From positions 1 to 64,000 of the forward strand of contig DBPQ01000106.1 of assembly GCA_002304945.1 (NCBI GenBank): a DNA stretch of 64,000 nt, given 5' to 3'. The position numbers and the translations under genes were made by a program. Each line of letters opens with the position of its first letter. The stretch's first letter is position 1. This document shows, piece after piece, positions 25,256 to 38,730 of the stretch. The DNA comes from Actinomycetales bacterium UBA1416. Lineage in GTDB: Bacteria > Actinomycetota > Actinomycetes > Actinomycetales > Actinomycetaceae. The notes beneath the pieces are model-generated. The model searched no databases, was not told where the DNA came from, and saw only the letters and a list, made by a program, of their open reading frames with translations.

Positions 25256-26737
25256 ATGGGTTTCATGGACGCAGGGGTGGTGCACGAGTTCCGGCGCAAC
25301 GGCCGGAGCGCACTCGAGATCGGCACGCAGGTCGCCCTCCTGGACCGTGCGGGGGCAGGAGCGCAGGCTGTCGCCCTCCTCGAGGGCTTCGCCGACCGGG
25401 AGGCTTCGGAGGAGGCGCTCCTGGCCGGAGTCCGGGCAGCGGCACGTGCGGTGGCCCACGCGGAGTGGTTGAAGGCGCGGTACGCCGCACGGCTCGCAGC
25501 CTGCGCCCGGCTGGAGTACCCGGACTACACGGGCGTCATCAACGTGGCTGCCGAGGAGATCTCGCTGAGCCTGCGAATCAGCCCCCGGGAGGCCGAACGG
25601 TACGTCTCGGTGGGCCGGGCGATCGCGGGCGCGTTCTGGGCCACAGGTGCGGCGCTCGAGGAGGCCACGATCTCCTTCGACCATGCCTGGGTGATCGTGG
25701 ACTGCCTCTCCACCGTGGATCTCGGCGTGGCGATCCCCGTGGAGGGCAAGGCGTTGGAACGGGCGCGCGACCGCACTCCAGCGGAACTGCGGCGGGACAT
25801 CGCCCGCCTGCTGGTGGAGTTCGACCCCGAGGGCGCGAACGATCGTGCCGCGGTGGCCGCAGGCAAGCGAAGGGTCGGGCGGGTGCGCCCGGCGGCGGAC
25901 GGAATGGCTCGGATGTCCCTCTTCCTGCGCGCACCGGACGCTGTCTCCCTTGACACCGCCCTCGACGCCGCCGCGACAGCAGCGCACGCCGCCGGTGATT
26001 CCCGCACGACGGACCAACTGCGCGCCGACGTCCTTGCAGGATGGGCCGCCACGGCACTCTCCCGTGGGACAGCCGTCACGCTGGCCGACGGCACCACCGT
26101 GACATCCGCTCCGTCGACCATCGCCGTCACCGTCCCGCTCGAGGTGATCATGAGGGCCCTGCCGGGCTTCACACCGCCCTCCTCCGTGGCGGACACGCTC
26201 CGCGGCGAGCTCGGTGGCGATCCCGACCGTGGGGTGAGCCGTGCGGAGTCCACGCACGGAACCACGGCGGCAGGGCCGGCGGACGGCCATCGCATCGAGG
26301 CTCCCTGGCTCGAGGGCTACGGTCCGATCAGCCCCGCCGTCGCACTCCTCCTCGCCGCCGGCGGCACGTGGCAACGCATCGTCACCGACACGTTGACGGG
26401 GGATCCCCTGGACGTGGGCCGTCACAGGTATCGTGCACCGGCGGGCCTCACCACAGCACTCCGGATCCGGGATCACACATGCGTCCGCCCGGGATGCTCG
26501 GTCCCATCCGGCCGGTGCGACCGGGACCACCTCCACGAGTGGTCCGACGGCGGGGTCACATCCCTCGCGAACCAGGCCCCGGAGTGCTCCTGGCATCACC
26601 GCGTGAAGAGTGCGGGAGCGGCAGCGGTAACCGTGCGCGCACCGGATGGATCACGCACCTGGACCTCCCGGCTGGGGCGTTACCGTCGACCACCCGAACG
26701 GGATCCTCGCCTGCGCGATGGACCGCCACCCTTCTGA
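25256..26737 (+). CDS. DUF222 / HNH endonuclease domain protein
   Basis: A 493-residue protein with an N-terminal DUF222 domain (about 20-330) and a C-terminal HNH nuclease domain (about 405-455). The nuclease has Cys pairs CVRPGC and a PECSWHH tail around CDRDHLHEWSDGG, where the DH and HH histidines bind metal and DNA. The family occurs in many copies in actinobacterial genomes and is suspected to be mobile or selfish, but its role is not established. Alternative starts are ATG 25265 or the upstream GTG codons. It stands alone, with no clear operon partner. Confidence 0.85.
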   Translation: MGFMDAGVVHEFRRNGRSALEIGTQVALLDRAGAGAQAVALLEGFADREASEEALLAGVRAAARAVAHAEWLKARYAARLAACARLEYPDYTGVINVAAEEISLSLRISPREAERYVSVGRAIAGAFWATGAALEEATISFDHAWVIVDCLSTVDLGVAIPVEGKALERARDRTPAELRRDIARLLVEFDPEGANDRAAVAAGKRRVGRVRPAADGMARMSLFLRAPDAVSLDTALDAAATAAHAAGDSRTTDQLRADVLAGWAATALSRGTAVTLADGTTVTSAPSTIAVTVPLEVIMRALPGFTPPSSVADTLRGELGGDPDRGVSRAESTHGTTAAGPADGHRIEAPWLEGYGPISPAVALLLAAGGTWQRIVTDTLTGDPLDVGRHRYRAPAGLTTALRIRDHTCVRPGCSVPSGRCDRDHLHEWSDGGVTSLANQAPECSWHHRVKSAGAAAVTVRAPDGSRTWTSRLGRYRRPPERDPRLRDGPPPF

Positions 26738-26744
26738 AGTGCCC

Positions 26745-26774
26745 TTGGCGGACTCAACGCACAATGAGTAGTCT
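26745..26774 (+). promoter_or_regulatory. promoter of the toroid-fold protein gene
   Basis: TTGGCG at 26745-26750 and TAGTCT at 26769-26774, 18 bases apart. The -10 box ends six bases before ATG 26781, so the transcript is predicted to be leaderless. Confidence 0.6.
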
Positions 26775-26780
26775 ACCCAG

Positions 26781-27752
26781 ATGGCGGACACCGTGATGAA
26801 TTGGCTGATGGATGCTACCGAATCGGACCCTGCCATCCGCTGGCAGGTGATGCGCGACCTCCGCGATGCCCCGGATTCCGAGTGGGAGCCGGAGCGGGCA
26901 CGGGTCGCCACCGAGGGCTGGGGGGCGTGCCTGCTCGCCCTGGCGGATGAGGCAGGGGGGTGGGCCGGGGGCGCCCACTTCCCGGCTGACTACGTCTGGG
27001 GTGGCGATGAGGAGGGACAACCCTGGACCGCGACCTCGCACGTCCTGGCGCTGCTCCGCGAGTTCGGGTTGCCCCCTGCTGCCCTGGCTGGGCAGGTCGA
27101 CCTCATCGGGCGGACCGTCCACTGGGAGTACGCCGACGAGCCCTACTGGGAGGGCGAGGTGGAACCGTGCATCAACGGGGCGCTGGTGGCGAACGGTGCG
27201 TACTTCGGCGTCGACATGTCCCCGGTGGTGGAACGGCTGGTGGGGGAGCGGCTCGAGGACGGCGGCTGGAACTGCGAGGCCGAGAACGGCTCGGTGCGCT
27301 CCTCCTTCGACACCACGATCAACGTGCTGGAGGGACTGCTCGAGTTCGAGCGCGCCACGGGCGGCACGGCCGCCTCGCGGGAGGCGCGCCGCACAGGGGA
27401 GGAGTACCTCCTTCAGCGTCACCTCTTCCGGCGGCTCTCGACCGGCGAACCCGCCGACCACCGCTACCTGTACCTCCTCCACCCCAACCGCTGGCACTAC
27501 GACGTGCTCCGCGCGCTGGACCACTTCCGTGCGGCCGCCGTCCTCGCCGGCACGCCACCCGATCCACGCTTGGCCGAGGCGATCGAACACGTCCGCTCCC
27601 GGCGCCGCGAGGACGGCCGCTGGCCGCTCGACTGGAACCCGGTGGGCCGCGCCTGGTTCGACGTCGACGACGGCGCCGATCAACCCTCCCGCTGGATCAC
27701 CCTGCGGGCCCTTCGGGTCCTCCGCTGGTGGGAGGACGCTGCGGCACGCTGA
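26781..27752 (+). CDS. squalene-cyclase-like alpha-toroid protein
   Basis: A 323-residue soluble protein made of helical repeats like those of the terpenoid cyclase/prenyltransferase toroid fold. The clearest repeat is RLEDGGWNCEAENGSVRSS near residues 155-175, and another reads RREDGRWPLDWNP near 275. No DxDD or QW catalytic set of true squalene cyclases is evident, so the reaction is unknown. Homologues are annotated only by fold. It is predicted to be leaderless, and its stop codon lies in the arm of a hairpin shared with the convergent gene. Confidence 0.7.
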   Translation: MADTVMNWLMDATESDPAIRWQVMRDLRDAPDSEWEPERARVATEGWGACLLALADEAGGWAGGAHFPADYVWGGDEEGQPWTATSHVLALLREFGLPPAALAGQVDLIGRTVHWEYADEPYWEGEVEPCINGALVANGAYFGVDMSPVVERLVGERLEDGGWNCEAENGSVRSSFDTTINVLEGLLEFERATGGTAASREARRTGEEYLLQRHLFRRLSTGEPADHRYLYLLHPNRWHYDVLRALDHFRAAAVLAGTPPDPRLAEAIEHVRSRRREDGRWPLDWNPVGRAWFDVDDGADQPSRWITLRALRVLRWWEDAAAR

Positions 27753-27774
27753 ACGGCCCGCGGCCCCCGTTCAG
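27749..27774. terminator. bidirectional hairpin containing both convergent stop codons
   Basis: CTGAACGG (27749-27756) and CCGTTCAG (27767-27774) form an 8-bp stem with a ten-base loop. The TGA of the plus-strand gene is in the left arm, and the TGA of the minus-strand gene is the mirror position in the right arm. Confidence 0.65.
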
Positions 27775-28139
27775 GCGCCGGCGATGGCGAAGAACATCGG
27801 GCTGAAGTAGGGAATGAGCCACACCGCCCAGACGAACACGCTGAAGCGGTGGAACCTCGTGAGCGCCTCCTCGTCCTGCCTGCGGAGCACAACGAACGCC
27901 CACGCCGCGTGCACCACCATCAGCAGGATGGCGATGAGGCCCGAGATGCCGTGCACGTCTGCGGTCATGCCACCCACGTACTCGAACATGAGGCCGGTCC
28001 CGAGGGTGTCGAACGCGAGCCCGAGCACGAAAAAGGCGAAGTGCCACCACTTCAGCCGCTTCTGGAGGCGTTCCGACCACACGCCGATGGTGTAGGACAC
28101 GAGCGCGAGGGTGATGAAGGTGCTTGCCAGGGGGCTCAC
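27771..28139 (-). CDS. HsmA-like small membrane protein
   Basis: A 122-residue membrane protein with four predicted helices. It resembles the HsmA/TIGR03987 family (WHFAFFVLGLAFDTLGTGLMF, and HGISGLIAILLMVVHAAWA with a conserved His in each). The family lacks a firmly established function. It follows another membrane-protein gene by 12 bases and is probably cotranscribed with it. The stop codon is in a hairpin arm. Confidence 0.75.
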   Translation of the reverse strand: MSPLASTFITLALVSYTIGVWSERLQKRLKWWHFAFFVLGLAFDTLGTGLMFEYVGGMTADVHGISGLIAILLMVVHAAWAFVVLRRQDEEALTRFHRFSVFVWAVWLIPYFSPMFFAIAGA

Positions 28140-28151
28140 GGGACGTTCCGA

Positions 28152-28679
28152 TCAGTAGGTCAACCAGATCTTGAACCACACGACCGCGAACGCCGCGATC
28201 GCCACCGCGAGCGCGATTCCCGCCGACCGGCCGCGACTCTCTCCCCGCTGCCGCGCGATCGCGTACCCCGTCAGAGCGGGAATGGCCGCCAACAGCCACA
28301 GGGTGGCGGTGAGCGCCAGGTTCATCCGATCGATCACGATGAAGGGCACCACGGCCACGGCCGCCACCGCCAACCCGCCCGCCAGCTGGGCGACACCCTC
28401 CTTGACGAGCATGGCGTCGAGGTCCGCCCGATCGACCAGTTGCACCGCGAGGCTGAACGCCAGCCAGTGCATCAGCAGGAGGCCGACGGCGATCCCGAAC
28501 ACCTCCGCCACCACGATCCACTTCGAGGGCAGGAGTTCCGAAGGGATGATGAGCGCGGTCGCCCACAGCGCCAGGGCGAGGTAGAGCGCCGAGACCACGA
28601 ACTCCCGCATCAGCACGGTCTTCTCGTCCTGCGCGCCTGCGGCCACCACGGCCTCCCATGCTCGGCGACCCGGCGGCAC
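28152..28679 (-). CDS. hypothetical integral membrane protein
   Basis: A 175-residue protein with about five hydrophobic segments. I do not recognise the family. The first helix begins at REFVVSALYLALALWATAL. A TACCGT -10 box at 28697-28702 (minus strand) predicts a start near 28690, which fits GTG 28679 better than the longer frame beginning at 28763. ATG 28607 is a further alternative. It lies in an operon with the HsmA-like gene and is divergent from a K+ channel gene. Confidence 0.6.
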   Translation of the reverse strand: MPPGRRAWEAVVAAGAQDEKTVLMREFVVSALYLALALWATALIIPSELLPSKWIVVAEVFGIAVGLLLMHWLAFSLAVQLVDRADLDAMLVKEGVAQLAGGLAVAAVAVVPFIVIDRMNLALTATLWLLAAIPALTGYAIARQRGESRGRSAGIALAVAIAAFAVVWFKIWLTY

Positions 28680-28707
28680 CGGGTCGGACAAGCAGCACGG
28701 TACCGCC

Positions 28708-28986
28708 TTGCCCCTGCGCGCGGACCGGGAGTCGCGGCCCGCCCTCACGTGGGCCGCCATCACCCTCCTGTCCGGGACGGTGGCCTACTCCCTGCTGGAG
28801 GGATGGAGCCTGCTGGACTCGCTCTACTTCTCCGTGATCAGCCTCGCCACAGTGGGATACGGGGACCTCGCCCCGACCACGCCCCTGTCCAAGGTGTTCA
28901 CCGTCTTCTACGTCCTCAACGGGATCGCGATCCTGTTGTCCCTCTTCGACCGGATCCGCGCTGTCCGGGCCGGCTCCCGGGACTAG
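28708..28986 (+). CDS. minimal two-TM potassium channel
   Basis: A 92-residue protein that is just a pore module. A first helix (LTWAAITLLSGTVAYSLLEG) is followed by a pore loop with the K+ selectivity filter ATVGYGD near residue 51 and a second helix (VFTVFYVLNGIAILLSLF). There is no RCK or other regulatory domain. It would work as a tetramer in the membrane. The first in-frame start is an unusual TTG at 28708. The stop overlaps the 3' end of the convergent dihydroorotate-dehydrogenase-like gene by four bases. Confidence 0.75.
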   Translation: MPLRADRESRPALTWAAITLLSGTVAYSLLEGWSLLDSLYFSVISLATVGYGDLAPTTPLSKVFTVFYVLNGIAILLSLFDRIRAVRAGSRD

Positions 28987-29983
28987 CGCCCGAGGGTCGT
29001 GACGATCGCCCGGTACTGGGCCCGTTCGAACCCGGCCGGGTCCGGCACCGAGGCGGCGGACATGCTGCCCTGGAGCTGCCGCACCGAGTCGTACTCGTTG
29101 GCCTCGAGCCACTCCCGCACCTCAGCGAGCATCCGGGTCACGTTGCCCGGGCCCCGCCGCAGCACCGACGACGTCGTGCACGCCACGTCCGCCCCCACGA
29201 GCAGCGCCTTCAGGACGTCCGCCCCGGTGTGCACACCCGAGGTGGCGGCGAGCGACGTGCCCGGCAGCTGGGACCGCAGGATGCCGAGCCAGCGCAGGGG
29301 CAGGCGGAGGTCGTCGCTCTCGGAGAGCGTCAGAGCCGGCTGCACGGTCAGGGACCCGAGGTCGATATCCGGGGCGTAGAACCGGTTGAACAGCACCAGC
29401 CCGTCCGCACCGCGCGACACCACGGCGGCGGCGAAATGGGCCACGGACGTGTAGAACGGCGAGAGCTTGACGGCGAACGGCACGCCCACCGCCGCGCGCA
29501 CCGCACTGACGACGTCGAGCTTCTGCGCCTCCACCTCGGCCGCCGGCACCTGTGCGTCGGCGGCCACGGCGTACATGTTCAGCTCGATGGCGTCGGCGCC
29601 GGCCTCCACCAGGAGGGCGGCGTACCGTTCCCACCCGCCGGTGCCCGTTGCGTTCACGCTGGCGATCACCGGGATCCCGAGGGCCTCTTTCGCCCGTTTC
29701 ACGAGCCGGACGTGCCGTTCCGGGCCCATCACGTATCCCTCGGCCGCCTCCGACAGCGGCGCGGACGCGAACTCGGCGAAACCCTCGCCGTCGTCGAGGA
29801 GGTCGGCGAGGCGGAGCTCCTCCTCGATCACGTCCTCCTCGAACAGGGACGGCAGGACGACGGCGGCCGCGCCGGCGTCCTCGAGCGCCCGGAGTCCGTC
29901 GAGGGTGCCGGTGAGGGGACCGGCGGAGGCGACCACGGGCCCCGCCAGCTCGAGCCCGAGGTAGCGCGTCGTCAGGTCGGCGG

Positions 29984-29987
<4 letters not shown>
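28983..29987 (-). CDS. dihydroorotate dehydrogenase-like flavoprotein next to nifJ
   Basis: A 334-residue FMN-type TIM-barrel protein (ELAGPVVASAGPLTGTLDGLRALEDAGAAAV split around residues 13-40; ADAIELNMYAV, AVKLSPFYTSV and AATSGVHTGADVLKALLVGAD). It resembles the dihydroorotate-dehydrogenase-like proteins that often accompany nifJ. True pyrimidine synthesis is doubtful for this group, and a redox role with NifJ or ferredoxin is plausible. ATG 29987 overlaps the nifJ stop (ATGA), with a GGAGGAG site inside the nifJ end, so expression is coupled to nifJ. Confidence 0.8.
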
Positions 29988-33565
<3,578 letters not shown>

Positions 33566-33618
33566 TGTCGCCCGCCTTCCGTCGTCGGAGCCAGACTACG
33601 ACGTGCTGGAATGGGGGA

Positions 33619-34911
33619 GTGAACGCCTCAGCCTGGTACCACCGCCTCGTCAAGCCCGATTCCGCCGCCGAGGCCGAGTTGGGCGGCGTGGAGCGGGTTG
33701 CCCCGAACGGACTGCGACAGCTCGCCGCGGGTGCGCTGCAGAGTGCCGGCGATCAGGTGGTGAACGCGAAGACGGTGCTGCCGTGGCTGCTCCAGGCGGT
33801 CGGAGCGCCCGTGGCCCTCGTCGGCCTCCTCGTGCCCATCCGCGAGTCCGGGTCCATGCTGCCGCAGGCGGCCCTCACGCCGTGGGTGCTCGCCCGGCCC
33901 CGGCGCGCCCGCGTGTGGATGGCCGGCGCCACCGGGCAAGGCCTGGCCACCCTCGCGATGGCCGCCGCCGCCGCGTTCCTCGACGGCGTGGCCGCCGGCG
34001 TCGTCGTCCTGGCCGCCCTCGCCGCGTTCGCGCTCTCCCGGGCGCTGTGCTCGATGGCCTCGAAGGACGTCCAGGGGCGCACGATCCCCAAGGGTCAGCG
34101 TGGCCAGATCACCGGTGCCTCGACGGCGGTCTCCGGGGTCGTCGCGATCGCCGTCGGCCTGGCGCTGCGGGCGATCGGGCCGGGCGTCCCTCCCGGCGTC
34201 CTCGCCGCCTTCCTCGCCGGCGCCGCCCTCACGTGGTTCGCCGGGGTGGTGCTGTACGCCGGGATCGAGGAACCCGCACCGGACGGGCCGAAGGGCAGCG
34301 AGGGAACGTCCTGGTGGCGGGACGCCCGGGCCCTGCTCGCCGAGGACGCGCCGTTCCGCCGCTTCGTCACCGTCCGTGCCCTCCTGCTGGTCTCCGCCCT
34401 CACCCCACCGTTCCTCGTGACGCTCTCGGCCCGCAGCGACACCGGACTCCTCAGCGGGCTCGGCGCGTTCGTGATCGCGCAGGGTCTCGCCTCCGTCCTC
34501 GGGGGCCGGGTGTTCGGGCGGCTGGCGGACCGGTCGAGCAGGTGGGTACTGACGGCGGGCGCGGCCGCGGCGTCGCTGGTGGTCCTCGCCGTCGTCGCCC
34601 TCGTCTCGCTCCTTGAGACGGAGACCGTGGGCTGGGTGCTCACGGTCGCGTACTTCCTCATCAGCCTGATCCACGTCGGCGTCCGCGTGGCCCGCAAGGC
34701 GTACGTCGTCGACATGGCGGAGGGGGACCAGCGCACGCGGTACGTGGCGGTCGCCAACACGTCGATGGGCGTGATGCTGCTGGTCACGGGCGCGGTGAGC
34801 GCCGCCATCGCCACCTTCGGCGAACTCGCGGCGCTCACGTTCCTGGCGCTCCTGGGCCTCCTGGGCGCCGCGCTGGGCCGGACGCTGCCGGAGGTCTCCC
34901 GCCGTGGGTGA
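33619..34911 (+). CDS. MFS-type membrane transporter
   Basis: A 430-residue protein with about eleven or twelve hydrophobic segments, organised like the major facilitator superfamily. A charged loop after the first helices carries SMASKDVQGRTIPKGQRGQITG, given here only in part (KDVQGRTIPKGQRGQITG). The second half begins near FRRFVTVRALLLVSAL. I set GTG 33619 as the start since the longer frame from 33565 overlaps the nifJ promoter. The substrate is unknown. It is divergent from nifJ. Confidence 0.72.
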   Translation: MNASAWYHRLVKPDSAAEAELGGVERVAPNGLRQLAAGALQSAGDQVVNAKTVLPWLLQAVGAPVALVGLLVPIRESGSMLPQAALTPWVLARPRRARVWMAGATGQGLATLAMAAAAAFLDGVAAGVVVLAALAAFALSRALCSMASKDVQGRTIPKGQRGQITGASTAVSGVVAIAVGLALRAIGPGVPPGVLAAFLAGAALTWFAGVVLYAGIEEPAPDGPKGSEGTSWWRDARALLAEDAPFRRFVTVRALLLVSALTPPFLVTLSARSDTGLLSGLGAFVIAQGLASVLGGRVFGRLADRSSRWVLTAGAAAASLVVLAVVALVSLLETETVGWVLTVAYFLISLIHVGVRVARKAYVVDMAEGDQRTRYVAVANTSMGVMLLVTGAVSAAIATFGELAALTFLALLGLLGAALGRTLPEVSRRG

Positions 34912-36396
<1,485 letters not shown>

Positions 36397-36399
36397 CGC

Positions 36400-36405
36400 C
36401 ATACT
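36400..36405 (+). promoter_or_regulatory. -10-like box before the ceo-like gene
   Basis: CATACT ends six bases before ATG 36412, in the short gap after argG. An internal leaderless promoter is possible in addition to read-through from argG. Confidence 0.4.
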
Positions 36406-36411
36406 GGGGTG

Positions 36412-37557
36412 ATGGCTGACCTCCTCACCCTCGGCGTCCTCGGTACCTCCAGCAAGGAGAACGAGTTCCGCCTCCCGATCCACCCGCAGCACGTGCAGCG
36501 CATCGAGGAGGACCTGGCCCGCAGCATGATCGTGGAGCGGGGGTACGGTGAACGGTTCGGGGTGTCCGACGCGCACCTCGCCGAGCACGTCGCGGCCGTC
36601 CTGCCGCGCACGGAGGTCATGGAGCGGGCGGACGTCGTGCTGCTGCCGAAGCCGGTCCTCGCGGACATCCAGGCGATGCGGGAGGGCAAGGTGTTGTGGG
36701 GCTGGCCGCACGCGGTGCAGGACCCGGATCTCACCCAGCTCGCCATCGACAGGTCTCTCACCCTCATCGCGTGGGAGGCCATGAATCACTGGACCGCCGA
36801 CGGCGACTACATGGCGCACGTGTTCCACCGCAACAACGAGCTCGCCGGCTACTGCTCCGTGCTGCACGCCCTCACCCTGAAGGGAACCACCGGCCACTAC
36901 GGCAGGCGCCTCCGCGCGGTGGTCATCGGGTTCGGGAACACCGCACGCGGGGCGATCACCGCCCTCCAGTCGCTCGGGATCCACGACGTCACCGTGCTGA
37001 CCACCCGGGAGGTGACCGCGGTCGCCGCCCCGGTCCCGGGGATCCAGCTCGAGCACATGGACAGGCGCGCCGAGGACCCGGGCCGCACCGTCGTCGCCAC
37101 CGAGGAGGGAACCGTTGCGACCCACGAGGTGCTCGCGGGGTACGACGTCGTCGTCAACTGCGTCCTCCAGGACACCGACGCCCCGCTCATGTTCGTGACC
37201 GAGGAGGAGCTGACGGCGTTCGAGCCGGGTGCCCTGCTCGTGGACGTGTCCTGCGACCTCGGGATGGGCTTCGCGTTCGCCCGGCCGACGTCCTTCGAGG
37301 ACCCGATCCTCGAGGTGGGGGACGGGGTGACCTACTACGGGGTGGATCACAGCCCCACCTACCTGTGGAACTCGGCCACCTGGGACATCAGCGAGGCCCT
37401 CCTGCCCCACCTGCGCAGCGTCCTGCGCGGACCGGCGGGTTGGGACGAGGACGTGACGATCCGGCGGGCCATCGAGATCCGCGAGGGCGTCATCCAGAAT
37501 CCCAAGATCCTGTCCTTCCAGGGCCGGGCCGCCCACCACCCCCACCCGCCGATCTGA
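36412..37557 (+). CDS. N5-(carboxyethyl)ornithine synthase-like / alanine dehydrogenase family enzyme
   Basis: A 381-residue member of the alanine dehydrogenase/transhydrogenase family. It matches the carboxyethylornithine synthase branch in my memory: LGVLGTSSKENEFRLPIHP at the N-terminus, VLLPKPVLADIQAMREGKVLWGWPHAVQ, and AWEAMNHW. The NAD(P)-binding Rossmann motif is VVIGFGNTARGAI near residue 168. In lactococci the enzyme reductively condenses pyruvate with ornithine using NADPH. Its place directly after argG supports a link with ornithine/arginine metabolism, though activity here is not proven. Two adjacent starts (GTG 36409, ATG 36412) exist. Confidence 0.78.
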   Translation: MADLLTLGVLGTSSKENEFRLPIHPQHVQRIEEDLARSMIVERGYGERFGVSDAHLAEHVAAVLPRTEVMERADVVLLPKPVLADIQAMREGKVLWGWPHAVQDPDLTQLAIDRSLTLIAWEAMNHWTADGDYMAHVFHRNNELAGYCSVLHALTLKGTTGHYGRRLRAVVIGFGNTARGAITALQSLGIHDVTVLTTREVTAVAAPVPGIQLEHMDRRAEDPGRTVVATEEGTVATHEVLAGYDVVVNCVLQDTDAPLMFVTEEELTAFEPGALLVDVSCDLGMGFAFARPTSFEDPILEVGDGVTYYGVDHSPTYLWNSATWDISEALLPHLRSVLRGPAGWDEDVTIRRAIEIREGVIQNPKILSFQGRAAHHPHPPI

Positions 37558-37612
37558 TCGGCCGGCATGGCCTCGGGTAGGCTCGTCGGGTTCTTCTCGT
37601 GAAGGGGTGAGG

Positions 37613-38623
37613 ATGTTCGGACTCGACATCACCGACTGGGGTACGTGGGCGCTCCTGGTGGTCGGCGGAGGCGTCGCCGGCTGGGTGCTGGGACGGATCG
37701 CACGTACCGCACTGGCGAAGCTCAAGTGGGGAGGATTCGGGGCCATCGCCGCAGGCCTCGGCCGCTACCCCATCCTCTGGGGCGCGCTCGCCGGCGGTTT
37801 CGCCGCCCTCGAGGCGGTGGCGTGGAGCGACCGCATCGAGGACTGGATCCGGACCGCGCTCATCGTGCTGCTGGGAGCCTCCATCACCTTCGCGGTCGTC
37901 CGCGTCGCCGGCGGGCTCGCCAGGGTCTACTCCGCATCCCTCGAGGGCGGGGCCGCCTCGGCGAGCATCTTCCTCAACATCGTCCGGCTCGCCATCCTGG
38001 TCATCGGACTGCTCGCCGTCCTCAGCACACTGGGGATCTCCATCACCCCGATGCTCACCGCCCTCGGAGTCGGCGGTCTCGCGGTGGCGCTCGCCCTGCA
38101 GGACACTCTCAGCAACCTGTTCGCGGGCCTGCAGATCATCTCGAGCAAGATGGTCCGCGCGGGGGACTACGTGGAACTCTCGTCCGGCGAGTCCGGGTTC
38201 GTGGAGGACGTCAACTGGCGCTACACCACGATCCGGCAGCTCGCCCGCAACATGGTGGTGGTCCCCAACGCCACGCTCGCGAGCACGATCTTCACCAACC
38301 ACAAGCTCCCGGCGGAGGACTTCGGGGTGTACATGTCCGTGGGCGTCGCGTACGACTCGGACCTCGATCTCGCGGAGCGGATCGCCAGGGAGGTCGCCAC
38401 CGAGGTGATCGCGGAGTTCTCGCCCACGGTCCGGGACTTCGAGCCCTCCGCACGCTTCCACACCTTCGGCGACTCCTCGATCGACATGACCGTGGTGTTG
38501 CGGGCGGGCCAGTTCGACGACCAGTGGGAGATGCGCCATCAGTTCGTCAAGCGGCTGAAGCGGCGGTTCGACGAGGCGGGGATCGAGATCCCGTTCCCGC
38601 AGCGCGTGGTGCACACCGCCTGA
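37613..38623 (+). CDS. MscS family mechanosensitive ion channel
   Basis: A 336-residue protein with three or four N-terminal helices and an MscS core. The pore helix and the following segment read ALGVGGLAVALALQDTLSNLFAG near residues 160-180, followed by the beta domain start KMVRAGDYVEL and NWRYTTIRQLARNMVVVPNA. It should open on membrane tension to release ions in osmotic down-shock. GAAGGGG at 37601-37607 favours ATG 37613 over GTG 37607. A TAGGCT box lies at 37578-37583, giving a short leader. Confidence 0.88.
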   Translation: MFGLDITDWGTWALLVVGGGVAGWVLGRIARTALAKLKWGGFGAIAAGLGRYPILWGALAGGFAALEAVAWSDRIEDWIRTALIVLLGASITFAVVRVAGGLARVYSASLEGGAASASIFLNIVRLAILVIGLLAVLSTLGISITPMLTALGVGGLAVALALQDTLSNLFAGLQIISSKMVRAGDYVELSSGESGFVEDVNWRYTTIRQLARNMVVVPNATLASTIFTNHKLPAEDFGVYMSVGVAYDSDLDLAERIAREVATEVIAEFSPTVRDFEPSARFHTFGDSSIDMTVVLRAGQFDDQWEMRHQFVKRLKRRFDEAGIEIPFPQRVVHTA

Positions 38624-38670
38624 GCGTCCCGCCGGGCGAAGGTCCCACCCACCCCCGATCGCACGCGGGC

Positions 38671-38711
38671 TAGACTGACCACGGTCCAGAGACGGAACCG
38701 TCCAGAGACGG
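38671..38711 (+). promoter_or_regulatory. -10 box and 12-bp direct repeat in the leader of the next gene
   Basis: TAGACT at 38671-38676, then GTCCAGAGACGG at 38684-38695 and again at 38700-38711. The repeat begins about where transcription should start, so it is in the 5' UTR. No known regulator is recognised for it. Confidence 0.45.
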
Positions 38712-38730
38712 GCGAGCGAAGAGGCGAGAC

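Noticed and set aside
28695..28706. CGGTACCG palindrome between divergent genes as an operator
   Set aside because: It is only 8 bp and is explained by the minus-strand TACCGT -10 box.
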